The position numbers and the translations under genes are program-made. Shown piece after piece: positions 43,362-52,271 of a stretch of 64,000 bases of DNA. The first letter of the stretch is position 1. Every line of letters begins with the position of its first letter. The notes below the pieces were generated by a model that worked only from the letters and a program-made list of their open reading frames with translations, was not told the origin of the DNA and did no database searches. This DNA comes from JACMNW01 sp963708425 (lineage in GTDB: Bacteria > Pseudomonadota > Alphaproteobacteria > Rhodobacterales > Rhodobacteraceae), in assembly GCA_963708425.1 (NCBI GenBank), contig OY970206.1:744001-808000 (forward strand), read 5' to 3'.

Positions 43362-45155
43362 TCAGAGACTTGGCGTTGACGATACGTAAGTTCCAGGCGC
43401 GGGGGCTAAGATGGGATTGGTCGAATCACCCGGCACTCGCGCCTTTACCTGTGGGCCGGATTGGGCAGCCAGCCATGCACCCCAACGGGGCCACCACGAT
43501 CCTTGGTTAAACGTGGCCCCTGCCATCCACGCGTCAGGCTCAGCTAACGGGCCGGGATTGGTATAATGCCCGTACTTGTTCTTGGACGGCGGGTTGACGA
43601 TGCCCGCCACATGTCCCGATTGCGAGACGACGAAGGTTTTGTCCGCAGATCCAAAAAGCCGAATTCCGTTTAGCGACGATTTCCACGCAGCGATATGATC
43701 AGTCTCGCAGGCAATCGCCATTACAGGGATGGTGATGTCCGAAAGGCTGACCGGGTCACCGAAGACGGTGAATTTGCCCTGTGCCAATTCATTGCGCTGA
43801 CAAAGGCCGCGCAGATATTCGACCGCCATCTTGGCTGGCAGATTGGTGCCGTCGCTGTTCCAATACAGCAGATCAAATGCCGGCGGTGCTTCACCCAGCA
43901 TGTAGCTCTTGATGGCAGGTTGATAGATCAGGTCGTTGGACCGCAGAAAGCTGAACGTGCGGGCCATGAAGACGCTGGACAGCACACCGTCTGTTGCAAC
44001 CTGACGTTCAATCCCATCAACGAAATCATCATTCAGGAACACGCCCACTTCACCTGGATCGGAAAAATCGGTCATCGTGGTGAAAAACGTTGCGGATTTG
44101 ACGGTTTTGTCACCCATCTTTTCCAAATGTGCCAAAGTCAGGCTGAGGGTCGTGCCTGCAATACAGTAACCCACTGTGTTGATCTGTTGCTCGCCGGTGA
44201 TGCGGCGGACTTCGGCCATCGCCCGCAGGTAGCCGTCGCGGATGTAGTCATCCATGCCGACATCGGCGTACGAAGCATCTGGGTTCACCCAGCTGACCAC
44301 GAACAGCGTAAAACCTTGATCGACGATCCATTTGATCAGGCTGTTTTGTTCCTTAAGGTCCAGAATGTAGAATTTGTTGATCCACGGCGGAAAGATCAGC
44401 AGCGGTGTGGCATGCACGGTTTCGGTGGTCGGCGCATATTGGATCAGTTCCAGCATCTTGTTGCGAAAGACCACAGACCCCGGTGTCGTCGCCAGATTGC
44501 GTCCCACCTGAAAAGCCGAGGTGTCGGCCAAGGTAACCGCAAGATCCCCCTGATGCGTTTCTATATCACGCACCAGATTTTCCAGACCCTGCACCAGGCT
44601 TGCGCCATCGGTTTCTACGGCACGCTCTAGCGCATCCGGGTTGGTGGCCAGAAAATTCGTCGGCGCCAGCATGTCGATGATCTGACGGGTGAAGTAATCC
44701 GCACGTTTGCGATCAGCCGGATCAAGCGTTTCCAATGCTGCCACCGCATTGGTGACCGCTTCAGCATTCATCAGATACTGCTGCTTGATATAATTGAAGA
44801 ACGGATGCGTTTCCCACAACGGGTTGGCAAATCGGCGGTCCTTGGGCGTAGGGTCCGGCGGGGCTTTCAGCTCGCCCTTCGACAAAGCCTGCTGTGCCTC
44901 AAGGTAATGTTGCAGGCTTTTTCCCCAGTAGCTGACCTGATGTTCGATAATTTTCGCCGGGTTCTGCATCATTTCGGCCACATAGGCCGCACCTGCCTTT
45001 AGGTAAACCGCCTGATCGGGGCCATAAAGCGCCTTATCGGCCTGTTTTCGCTGTGCCATGGCTGCAATCATGCGCTGCGACAGCTGTTCAATCTTGGCAA
45101 GATTGGCGTTCAGCCGATCCAGCTTTGCTACTGCGTCACTGTCTTCGGTTGTCAT
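43362..45155 (-). CDS. phaC: Class I polyhydroxyalkanoate synthase
   Basis: Polymerises (R)-3-hydroxyacyl-CoA to PHA. 597 residues, class I length. The lipase-like box GYCIAG with nucleophile Cys (about residue 330) is present, as are LIFPPWINKFYILDL, the Asp region ACETDHIAAW and the His in SGHVAGIVNPPSKNKY. N-terminal 100 residues are the usual regulatory part. Transcribed away from phaZ and toward phaP. Confidence 0.96.
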   Translation of the reverse strand: MTTEDSDAVAKLDRLNANLAKIEQLSQRMIAAMAQRKQADKALYGPDQAVYLKAGAAYVAEMMQNPAKIIEHQVSYWGKSLQHYLEAQQALSKGELKAPPDPTPKDRRFANPLWETHPFFNYIKQQYLMNAEAVTNAVAALETLDPADRKRADYFTRQIIDMLAPTNFLATNPDALERAVETDGASLVQGLENLVRDIETHQGDLAVTLADTSAFQVGRNLATTPGSVVFRNKMLELIQYAPTTETVHATPLLIFPPWINKFYILDLKEQNSLIKWIVDQGFTLFVVSWVNPDASYADVGMDDYIRDGYLRAMAEVRRITGEQQINTVGYCIAGTTLSLTLAHLEKMGDKTVKSATFFTTMTDFSDPGEVGVFLNDDFVDGIERQVATDGVLSSVFMARTFSFLRSNDLIYQPAIKSYMLGEAPPAFDLLYWNSDGTNLPAKMAVEYLRGLCQRNELAQGKFTVFGDPVSLSDITIPVMAIACETDHIAAWKSSLNGIRLFGSADKTFVVSQSGHVAGIVNPPSKNKYGHYTNPGPLAEPDAWMAGATFNQGSWWPRWGAWLAAQSGPQVKARVPGDSTNPILAPAPGTYVSSTPSL

Positions 45156-45256
45156 ATTGATGTTTCCGCCTTATCTTCGCCGCTACGCAGCATACCGTCG
45201 CCTGCCCGGGGGGGAAGCAACGAATTCTGCCGGGACCCCCGGTGTTAGGAAACGCG

Positions 45257-46543
45257 ATGAAGTACATGATGACCTACGATATGATGGAAAGCGCGCGTAA
45301 CACAAACGCGTGGCTTGGATCGACAGCACGCGCCATGGCGTCCTATCCTGCCTTCGCGCTGTCGATGAACCCATTGCTGCAAATGACCGCCGCATGGGGC
45401 GAAGTGGCTGAGCGTAGTTTCGCCCGCATGGTGGTAAAACCAGACTGGGGCATCCGGTCCATCGTTGGGCCAGACGGCACCGATCATCTGATCGACATCA
45501 ACGTTGTCGTCGATAAACCATTCGGTAGCCTTATCCATTTCTTTGTTCGCCGTCGCCCTCCAATGGCCCGCAAAGTGCTCGTGGTCGCCCCGATGTCGGG
45601 GCATTATGCCACGCTTTTACGGTCTACAGTAGCCAGCCTTTTGCCCGATTGCGATGTTTACGTTACCGATTGGCACAACGCGCGCGATATCCCAGTTTCG
45701 GCAGGCAAGTTCGATGTCGAGGATTATACTCTTTACCTTGCCGAATTCATGCGCGAAATGGGCCCCGACACGCATGTAATTGCGGTGTGCCAGCCAGTCC
45801 CGCTGGCCTTGGCTGCAACCGCACATCTTGCCGCCGAAGACCCGTCAGCCCAGCCGCGCAGTCTAACCCTGATCGGTGGGCCGGTTGACCCCGACGCCGC
45901 CGCCACTGACGTTACCGATTTTGGTCGCCGCGTGACGATGGGTCAGTTGGAACAAACTGCACTGCAGCGCGTTGGCTTCCGGCACAAGGGTGCTGGCCGC
46001 ATGGTTTATCCAGGGCTTCTGCAGCTACAAAGTTTCATGTCGATGAACGCCGAGCGGCATTCAAAGGCGTTTTCCGAACAAATTCTGCGCGTCGCGCGCG
46101 GCGAAGCATCTGATCACGACGCGCATAATCGTTTTTATGATGAATATCTGGCCGTCATGGATATGACAGCAGAGTTCTATCTGTCGACGGTGGAGCGTAT
46201 CTTCAAGAACCGCGAAATCGCTGAAAACCGCTTTGTCGTTGCCGGAAAACACGTAGATATTGGTGCCATTACCGATGTGGCAGTGATTACTGTCGAAGGT
46301 GCCAATGATGATATTTCCGCACCTGGCCAATGTGTCGCAGCACTGGGTTTGTTGACAGGGCTGCCTGACTCGAAGAAGGCCCACCACGTTGAACCAGGCG
46401 CTGGTCACTACGGCATTTTTGCTGGCAAAAGCTGGCGCCTGAACATTCGACCGCTGGTTCTTGGCTTCATTGACGCCAATTCGACGGCGCGGCGGGCGAG
46501 TGAAAAACCCGAGCTTAAGGCTGTGGTGCGTTCAGCGAAGTAA
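45257..46543 (+). CDS. phaZ: Intracellular polyhydroxyalkanoate depolymerase
   Basis: Degrades stored PHA in the granule. 428 residues: MKYMMTYDMMESARNTN at the start, then VLVVAPMSGHYATLLRST, the nucleophile Cys in AVCQPVPLALA (about 177), and the His in HHVEPGAGHYGIFAG near the C-terminus. AGGAAACGCG lies before the ATG. Divergent from phaC, so the short gap of 100 bp may carry shared control. No signal peptide, as expected for the intracellular i-PhaZ type. Confidence 0.94.
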   Translation: MKYMMTYDMMESARNTNAWLGSTARAMASYPAFALSMNPLLQMTAAWGEVAERSFARMVVKPDWGIRSIVGPDGTDHLIDINVVVDKPFGSLIHFFVRRRPPMARKVLVVAPMSGHYATLLRSTVASLLPDCDVYVTDWHNARDIPVSAGKFDVEDYTLYLAEFMREMGPDTHVIAVCQPVPLALAATAHLAAEDPSAQPRSLTLIGGPVDPDAAATDVTDFGRRVTMGQLEQTALQRVGFRHKGAGRMVYPGLLQLQSFMSMNAERHSKAFSEQILRVARGEASDHDAHNRFYDEYLAVMDMTAEFYLSTVERIFKNREIAENRFVVAGKHVDIGAITDVAVITVEGANDDISAPGQCVAALGLLTGLPDSKKAHHVEPGAGHYGIFAGKSWRLNIRPLVLGFIDANSTARRASEKPELKAVVRSAK

Positions 46544-47242
46544 CAGCGGGCCCGCCAGAAACTCTTCAAGCGCCTCGGTCACCGCCTGTGGCTGTTCCAG
46601 CGGGGCCATGTGGCTGGCGCCGGGAATCGTCACCAGCTTGGCGAACGGCATTAGACCCGCCACCAGCTCTTGCCGCCGCAAAGGCACCAGCCGATCATCT
46701 TCGCCCGCCAATATCAACGCGGGCAATGTGGCGCGGCGCAGGGTCTTTTGCTGGTCGGGGCGGCGCTGGAGGGCACGCGACTGTGCTATGAACACCTCTG
46801 GTCCTAAATCCTGCGCCATGGCTTGCAGGGTTGTATAGACGCCTTGTCGTTGGGGGCCCTCGGCAAGCGCCGAAAGCGGCACCTCGTCAGCCATCGCCTC
46901 GGCCAACCGTCCTGCGCGGGCGGCCACCATGCGCGCCTCACGTGCGGCGGCAATCTGTGGGGCTTCGGCCAGTGGATCGGTGGACAAAAGCACAATGCGC
47001 GTAACCCGATTTGCCGCGCGTCGCACCAAATCCAGCGCCACATCACCGCCAAGACCTTGGCCAACCAAGACAAACTTTTGTGGCGCACCATCAAGGATAC
47101 GCGCCGATATTTCTTCCACCGTCGCACCGGGCGTTGGCAGCGCGATGGTAATTGTCCGCCCTTTGGACAACGTCATGATCTGCGGCAAAAACGCCCGCGC
47201 ATCACACATCAAGCCCGGTATCAGGATCAGCGGATCATTCAT
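46532..47242 (-). CDS. Alpha/beta hydrolase with nucleophile Ser replaced by Gly
   Basis: 236-residue alpha/beta hydrolase fold of a type usually with GLSMGG at the nucleophile elbow. Here the elbow reads GQGLGG (residues 61-66), so position 63 is Gly where the catalytic Ser should be; the codon GGT differs from AGT (Ser) by one base. The rest of the fold is intact: oxyanion LIPGLMCDARAFLP, the His in GASHMAPLEQPQAV. It is probably inactive as a hydrolase or was repurposed for binding. Start overlaps the next hydrolase (8 bp), and the stop overlaps the convergent phaZ end by 12 bp. Confidence 0.85.
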   Translation of the reverse strand: MNDPLILIPGLMCDARAFLPQIMTLSKGRTITIALPTPGATVEEISARILDGAPQKFVLVGQGLGGDVALDLVRRAANRVTRIVLLSTDPLAEAPQIAAAREARMVAARAGRLAEAMADEVPLSALAEGPQRQGVYTTLQAMAQDLGPEVFIAQSRALQRRPDQQKTLRRATLPALILAGEDDRLVPLRRQELVAGLMPFAKLVTIPGASHMAPLEQPQAVTEALEEFLAGPLLLR

Positions 47243-47996
47243 TGGCCGCCGCTTTCTCGATCACGTCGTCGAGGGCTGCTTCGATCATTGCGAGACAGGA
47301 CGACGTGGAAAACCGATGGTCCGCGCCTTTGACAAGCGACAGATAAATGTCGGGTCCTTGGGCGTGATTGAGCAGGGCAATCGCCACCGACGGCAACACA
47401 TCAGCATCCTCTGTGCCCTGCAAGAACCGACAGGGGAAAGGCAGATGCAATGGGCTTCGCAGCACCAGATAATCGCGGCCATCCTCTATCATCCAGCGGG
47501 TGATGATCACCGGATCATCGGAATAATCCGATTCCAAGGCGATCCTCCCTACCTCCAGAAGCTGTTTTCGCTGATTTTCATCAAGTTTGGCCCAAAAGCC
47601 ATCTTCAGTAAAATCCGGTGCCGCAGCCACGCCAACCAGCCCGGCAACCCGGCTGGACATGGCACCCGCCAGCAACAACGCGATCCAGCCACCCATGGAT
47701 GACCCCACCAGAACCTGTGGCCCGATGGTCAAAGCGAGCGCCTCCTGCGCATCGGCCAGCCAATCTCCAATTGTACCGTCCTGAAACTGACCCGAGGATT
47801 GACCATGCCCCGAATAGTCAAACCGCAAAAAAGCGCGGCCCGTCTTTTCCGCCCAGTCCTGCAAATACAACGCCTTGGAACCACCCATATCAGATCGCAG
47901 CCCACCCAAAAACACGACGCCCGGACCGCGCCCAGCAGTTTGATGATAGGCTATTCGCCGCCCGGCTTTGGTGATCAAGATTTGCAGTGCTGACAT
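47235..47996 (-). CDS. Alpha/beta hydrolase
   Basis: 253-residue serine hydrolase. Nucleophile elbow VGSSMGGWIAL (about 95-105), oxyanion VFLGGLRSDMGGSKAL, FDYSGHGQSSG, catalytic His in KGADHRFSTS. The family contains esterases and S-formylglutathione-hydrolase-like proteins; substrate unknown. The ATG is preceded by GGGGGGCCG; a longer frame would begin 153 bases earlier inside the thrS promoter region. First gene of a pair with the Gly-nucleophile homologue, which it may have given rise to or partner with. Confidence 0.85.
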   Translation of the reverse strand: MSALQILITKAGRRIAYHQTAGRGPGVVFLGGLRSDMGGSKALYLQDWAEKTGRAFLRFDYSGHGQSSGQFQDGTIGDWLADAQEALALTIGPQVLVGSSMGGWIALLLAGAMSSRVAGLVGVAAAPDFTEDGFWAKLDENQRKQLLEVGRIALESDYSDDPVIITRWMIEDGRDYLVLRSPLHLPFPCRFLQGTEDADVLPSVAIALLNHAQGPDIYLSLVKGADHRFSTSSCLAMIEAALDDVIEKAAANE

Positions 47997-48169
47997 CGGC
48001 CCCCCGGCATCGGTTGGCTCTGCTATAGCCCAGCGGATACAGTCTGGCCATTGCTGATCAAGACGGGCGCCCCAAGCGGTTGACTTTCGCCGAACTGCCC
48101 TGCAAAACGGCGCAACATAACCCGCAACCGGGCGTTTCGTTGGCGCCAAACAGACGAGGAGACTGGCCT

Positions 48170-50113
48170 ATGGCCCCGATTTCCCTGACTTTCCCCGATG
48201 GCAACAGCCGCAGCTTTGACGCTGGCGTAACGGCTGCCGATGTGGCTGCCTGTATTTCCGCCAGCTTGGCGAAGAAGGCAATTTCAGCTTCAGTCAATGG
48301 TGATCACTATGATCTGCAATGGCCGATCACCGCCGATGCCAACATCGCCATCCACACGCTTGCCGATGACGAACAAGCGCTGGAACTGATCCGCCATGAC
48401 TTTGCGCATATCATGGCGCGCGCTGTGCAGGAAATTTGGCCGGATGTGAAAGTTACCATCGGTCCGGTGCGTGACTATGGCTGGTTTTACGATTTTGACC
48501 GCGCGGACCCCTTCACGCCCGATGATCTTGGCGCGATCGAAATACGCATGAAACACATCATCAACGCCCGTGACCCGGTGAAAACCGAAGCCTGGGATCG
48601 AGCCCGCGCGATTGCATTTTACGAAGCCAAAGGCGAGCCGTTCAAGCTGGAGCTGATCGACCGTATCCCCGAAGGCGAAGATCTGCGGATGTACTGGCAC
48701 GGGCATTGGCAAGATCTTTGCCGTGGCCCACACCTGCAACATACCGGGCAGGTGCCGGCGGATGCGTTCAAGCTGACGCATGTGGCGGGGGCCTACTGGC
48801 TTGGAGATGCCTCCCGCCCAATGCTGCAACGAATCTACGGCGTCGCGTTTAAAAACCGCGACGATCTGAAAGCCCATTTGACCATGCTGGAAGAGGCCGC
48901 CAAACGCGACCACCGCAAGCTGGGTCGCGAGATGGAGCTGTTTCACCTGCAAGAAGAAGCCCCCGGCATGGTGTTCTGGCACCCGAATGGCTGGACGATT
49001 TATCGCCAGTTGGAAGACTACATGCGCGGTCGTCAGCGCAAGGCCGGCTACAAGGAAATCAGAACGCCACAAGTGGTGGACCGCGTGCTGTGGGAAAAAT
49101 CCGGCCACTGGGAAGCATACCGCGAAAATATGTTCCTGGTAGAAGTCGATGAAGACGGCGCGAAGGAAAAGCGCATCAACGCGCTGAAACCAATGAACTG
49201 CCCTTGCCATGTTCAGGTCTACAATCAAGGGCTTAAGTCATATCGCGACTTGCCGTTGCGGCTTGCGGAATTTGGGTCGTGCCACCGCTACGAATCCTCG
49301 GGCTCGATGCACGGCTTGATGAGGGTGCGTGGCTTTACCCAAGATGATGCGCATATTTTCTGCACCGAAGATCAGATCGAATCTGAATGCGCCGACTTCA
49401 TCACCCTGCTGGCCTCGGTTTACAAAGACCTTGGATTTGACAGTTTCGAGATCAAGCTTTCCACCCGGCCACCTGTGCGCATCGGGGATGATGCCACTTG
49501 GGATAAGGTCGAGGCAGCACTTGAAAACGCCATCAAGAAAACGGGCAACGCCTATGAAATTGATCCCGGCGAAGGCGCGTTCTACGGCCCGAAGCTGGAT
49601 TTTAAACTGACCGATGCGATTGGCCGGAAATGGCAATGCGGTACCTTTCAGGTTGACCCCAACTTGCCCGACCGACTAGGCGCCGAATATGTAGCGGCAG
49701 ATGGCGACAAACATCGCCCCTACATGCTGCACCGTGCCATTCTGGGGTCTTTTGAACGCTTTATCGGCATTTTGCTGGAAAACTATGCTGGCAAACTGCC
49801 GTTCTGGCTGGCGCCGCGCCAAGTCGTAGTGGCCTCGATTGTATCGGATGCTGATCCGTTTGTGCATGAAGTCGTCGCTGCCCTGACAAAAGCAGGCATC
49901 CGGGCCGAGGCCGACGTGCGCAATGAAAAGATCAACTACAAGGTGCGCGAGCATTCTGTTGGTAAAGTTCCGGTGATTTTGGCCATTGGCATGAAAGAGG
50001 TTGAAGAGCGTACCGTTTCAATGCGTCGGTTGGGTGAAACACAAACCCAGTCGAAAAGCTTTGATGCCATGTTGGCCGAGTTGGGTCTCGAAGGCCTGCC
50101 GCCCGCCGGGTAA
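48170..50113 (+). CDS. thrS: Threonyl-tRNA synthetase
   Basis: Charges tRNA-Thr. 647 residues in the usual order: TGS domain (ISLTFPDGNSRSFDAG), editing domain with HDFAHIMARAVQEIW and HTGQ, class II catalytic core (KPMNCPCHVQVY, RYESSGSMHGLMRVRGF, HRAILGSFERFIGIL), and anticodon-binding domain (HEVVAALTKAGIRAEAD). Zinc ligands Cys and two His are in place. The internal ATG behind GAGGAG was chosen; the 30-codon longer frame has no homology. 220 bp follow before bufA. Confidence 0.97.
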   Translation: MAPISLTFPDGNSRSFDAGVTAADVAACISASLAKKAISASVNGDHYDLQWPITADANIAIHTLADDEQALELIRHDFAHIMARAVQEIWPDVKVTIGPVRDYGWFYDFDRADPFTPDDLGAIEIRMKHIINARDPVKTEAWDRARAIAFYEAKGEPFKLELIDRIPEGEDLRMYWHGHWQDLCRGPHLQHTGQVPADAFKLTHVAGAYWLGDASRPMLQRIYGVAFKNRDDLKAHLTMLEEAAKRDHRKLGREMELFHLQEEAPGMVFWHPNGWTIYRQLEDYMRGRQRKAGYKEIRTPQVVDRVLWEKSGHWEAYRENMFLVEVDEDGAKEKRINALKPMNCPCHVQVYNQGLKSYRDLPLRLAEFGSCHRYESSGSMHGLMRVRGFTQDDAHIFCTEDQIESECADFITLLASVYKDLGFDSFEIKLSTRPPVRIGDDATWDKVEAALENAIKKTGNAYEIDPGEGAFYGPKLDFKLTDAIGRKWQCGTFQVDPNLPDRLGAEYVAADGDKHRPYMLHRAILGSFERFIGILLENYAGKLPFWLAPRQVVVASIVSDADPFVHEVVAALTKAGIRAEADVRNEKINYKVREHSVGKVPVILAIGMKEVEERTVSMRRLGETQTQSKSFDAMLAELGLEGLPPAG

Positions 50114-50333
50114 TTGCCATAACAAACTGCTTTTATTCGTATAAATCGTCATGCCCCGACACGGTGGTCATCTATTCATGGGGTCCCAAGAGCCGCTTTA
50201 TCGGGATCGTAGCATGCACTTCTTTGTCACGCGCCTGTGTTGCACAGAGTTGTGAATTGGCCGGTAGCGGCTTGCCACGCTATTTCTAGAGGGTCGAAAC
50301 TGCTATTTTTGCTACCAACAAATGGATCACCTA

Positions 50334-50621
50334 ATGTCACAACTCAAATCTATCGCCGTTGCCAGCGCTTTCGCTGCGGCCCTGACCGGCCACTTTGCCT
50401 CCCCAGCCGCCGCCGAAGGCCAAGAAAAGTGCTTTGGCGTGTCACTTGCTGGCGAAAATGACTGTGCGGCTGGCGAGGGCACCACTTGCGCTGGCACCTC
50501 AAAAGTCGATTATCAGGGCAACGCCTGGACGCTGGTCCCTGCTGGAACCTGTGCCACCATGGAACTGCCGGATGGCCGGATGGGCTCGCTCGAGGCACTC
50601 GATCGCGATCTGCCAGCATAA
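50334..50621 (+). CDS. bufA: Bufferin precursor peptide (DUF2282, copper-binding RiPP)
   Basis: Precursor of a bufferin, an exported peptide modified on cysteine by BufB/BufC and able to chelate copper. 95 residues: signal peptide MSQLKSIAVASAFAAALTG... to SPAAA, then a mature part with exactly four Cys (EKCFG, NDCAAGEG, TTCAGTSKVD, AGTCATM). This spacing and the SKVDYQGNAWTLVPAGTC block are those of bufferin-1/DUF2282. The ATG (MSQLKS) has no strong ribosome binding site; a start four codons earlier is possible. First gene of the buf operon; a hairpin follows its stop. Confidence 0.9.
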   Translation: MSQLKSIAVASAFAAALTGHFASPAAAEGQEKCFGVSLAGENDCAAGEGTTCAGTSKVDYQGNAWTLVPAGTCATMELPDGRMGSLEALDRDLPA

Positions 50622-50628
50622 GCCTTTG

Positions 50629-50654
50629 TCCCCGGGGCTTTTTAACCTCGGGGA
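50629..50654. other. Hairpin between bufA and bufB
   Basis: TCCCCGGGG-CTTTTTAA-CCTCGGGGA: nine-base-pair stem with one G-U pair and an eight-base loop, eight bases after the bufA stop, no trailing T-run. Likely a processing or partial-stop signal giving more precursor than enzymes (inference). Confidence 0.6.
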
Positions 50655-50673
50655 TAACACTAGGGATCGCAAT

Positions 50674-51528
50674 ATGCTTGATGCCACCCAGCCTAAACGT
50701 CTGCCGCTGCGCCCCGGTGTTGGCTACAAGCCGCAGCATTTCGCGCAGATCCTTGAAGACAGCGGCGATGTTGCTTGGCTAGAAGTTCACGCCGAAAACT
50801 ACATGGGCGAAGGCGGACGCACGCAGGCACAATTGCGCCACTTGGCCGAACGGTTTCCGATCTCCGTTCACGGTGTGGGACTGTCCATCGGCGGCGAAAC
50901 GCGGCTTGACGAGGATTATCTGTCACGGCTGAAAACTCTTTGCGATTGGACCATCCCTGCAAGCTTTTCCGAGCATCTGGCATGGTCAACGCACGATGGC
51001 GCGTTTTTGAACGACCTTCTGCCCTTGCCCTACTGTGAAGCCACTGTAGCCCGAGTGGCCAACCATATCGACCAAGTGCAAAATACCCTCGGTCGGAAAA
51101 TGCTGTTGGAGAACCCGTCCAGCTATCTGGCATTCACGCAAACCGATATGGACGAAGTGAGTTTCCTGACCGAAGTTGCGCGGCGCACCGGCTGTGGTTT
51201 GCTGTTGGACGTGAACAACGTGTTTGTGTCAGCTACCAATCTTCAGTTTGATCCACTGACTTACATCGCGGACTTCCCCCTTGCTCTGGTTGGCGAAATC
51301 CATCTTGGCGGCCATGCCGAGGACGCTGATGAGCATGGCGATTTGCTTTTGATCGATAGTCATGGCGCACCGGTGGTTGACCCGGTTTGGGAGCTTTACG
51401 CGCAATCAATCGCGCGGGGCGGACCAAAGCCGACGCTTATCGAATGGGATAACGACCTGCCCGATTGGTCGGTGCTGAAGGCCGAAGCTGCGCGGGCAGC
51501 AGCCATTTTGGCGCGCGTGGCTGCATGA
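50674..51528 (+). CDS. bufB: Bufferin maturase, DUF692/MNIO multinuclear iron oxidase
   Basis: Iron enzyme of the MbnB/TglH/ChrH family that rewrites cysteines in RiPP precursors to heterocycles. 284 residues on a TIM-barrel fold: PGVGYKPQHFAQIL, EVHAENYMGEGG, VHGVGLSIGG (His ligand), FSEHLAW, ENPSSYLAF, LLDVNNVFVSA (Asp/Asn ligands), GEIHLGGH and LIEWDNDLPDW. All metal-binding His, Glu and Asp positions visible in family members are retained. The ATG was chosen as the only one matching the family N-terminus. Stop overlaps bufC by four bases. Confidence 0.93.
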   Translation: MLDATQPKRLPLRPGVGYKPQHFAQILEDSGDVAWLEVHAENYMGEGGRTQAQLRHLAERFPISVHGVGLSIGGETRLDEDYLSRLKTLCDWTIPASFSEHLAWSTHDGAFLNDLLPLPYCEATVARVANHIDQVQNTLGRKMLLENPSSYLAFTQTDMDEVSFLTEVARRTGCGLLLDVNNVFVSATNLQFDPLTYIADFPLALVGEIHLGGHAEDADEHGDLLLIDSHGAPVVDPVWELYAQSIARGGPKPTLIEWDNDLPDWSVLKAEAARAAAILARVAA

Positions 51529-52271
51529 CAAACGCCGAATTCGCAGCCGCCGTGCTGAACCCAGAACTGGCAGTTCCAACCGGCCTAGTCGATGCCAACG
51601 GGCGCCCGGCTGGCAAGCGTTTTGCTGTCTACCGCAACAACGTGGCTTCAAGCCTGACCCGCGTGTTGGAAAGTGGATTTCCCGTTGTGCGCAAGCTGGT
51701 TGGCGACGCGTTCTTCGCGGCAATGGTTGGCGAGTTTTTGCGCATGCATCCGCCACAATCCCGGCTGATGATGCTTTACGGCAGCCAGCTTCCCAGTTTT
51801 CTGGCGAATTTTCCACCTGTCGCGCATCTTGGCTATCTTCCAGATGTCGCCCGGCTGGAGCTGGCTTTGCGGCAGTCGTATCACGCTGCCGATAGCCGAG
51901 GCATCGCTGCCGAACGGCTGGCCGCCATTGCACCGGACGGCTTCTCCCGGATAAAGCTGCGCCTGTCGCCTGCACTTTTCGTCCTACAATCGCCGTGGCC
52001 GGTTCTGTCGATCTGGCGCGCAAATACGGATGCGACAGCCGCTTCCCCCGCAATGCGCGCGGAAGACGTCGTGATTTTGCGGCCCGGCTTCGACCCGCTG
52101 CTCCATCTATTGCCAGTCGGCGGTGCTGTATTCCTGCTGGCCCTGCAAGCGGGCGAAACGCTTGCCGAAGCCATTGAGCGGTGCAGTACCAAACCTGCGG
52201 ATTTGAATGGGCTGATCACGCTGCTGCTTGATGGTCAGGGCATAATTGATATTGAAGGAGCAATTGAATGA
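51525..52271 (+). CDS. bufC: Bufferin maturase partner, DUF2063
   Basis: Partner of the DUF692 oxidase; it delivers the precursor peptide, like MbnC. 248 residues: FAAAVLNPELAVPTGL, RFAVYRNNVASSLTRVLESGFP and GYLPDVARLELALRQSYHAAD are the DUF2063 (HvfC) signatures. The ATG overlaps the bufB stop (ATGA) and its own stop overlaps the DoxX start, so the three proteins should be made in step. Automatic annotation as a DNA-binding protein would be misleading here. Confidence 0.9.
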   Translation: MTNAEFAAAVLNPELAVPTGLVDANGRPAGKRFAVYRNNVASSLTRVLESGFPVVRKLVGDAFFAAMVGEFLRMHPPQSRLMMLYGSQLPSFLANFPPVAHLGYLPDVARLELALRQSYHAADSRGIAAERLAAIAPDGFSRIKLRLSPALFVLQSPWPVLSIWRANTDATAASPAMRAEDVVILRPGFDPLLHLLPVGGAVFLLALQAGETLAEAIERCSTKPADLNGLITLLLDGQGIIDIEGAIE

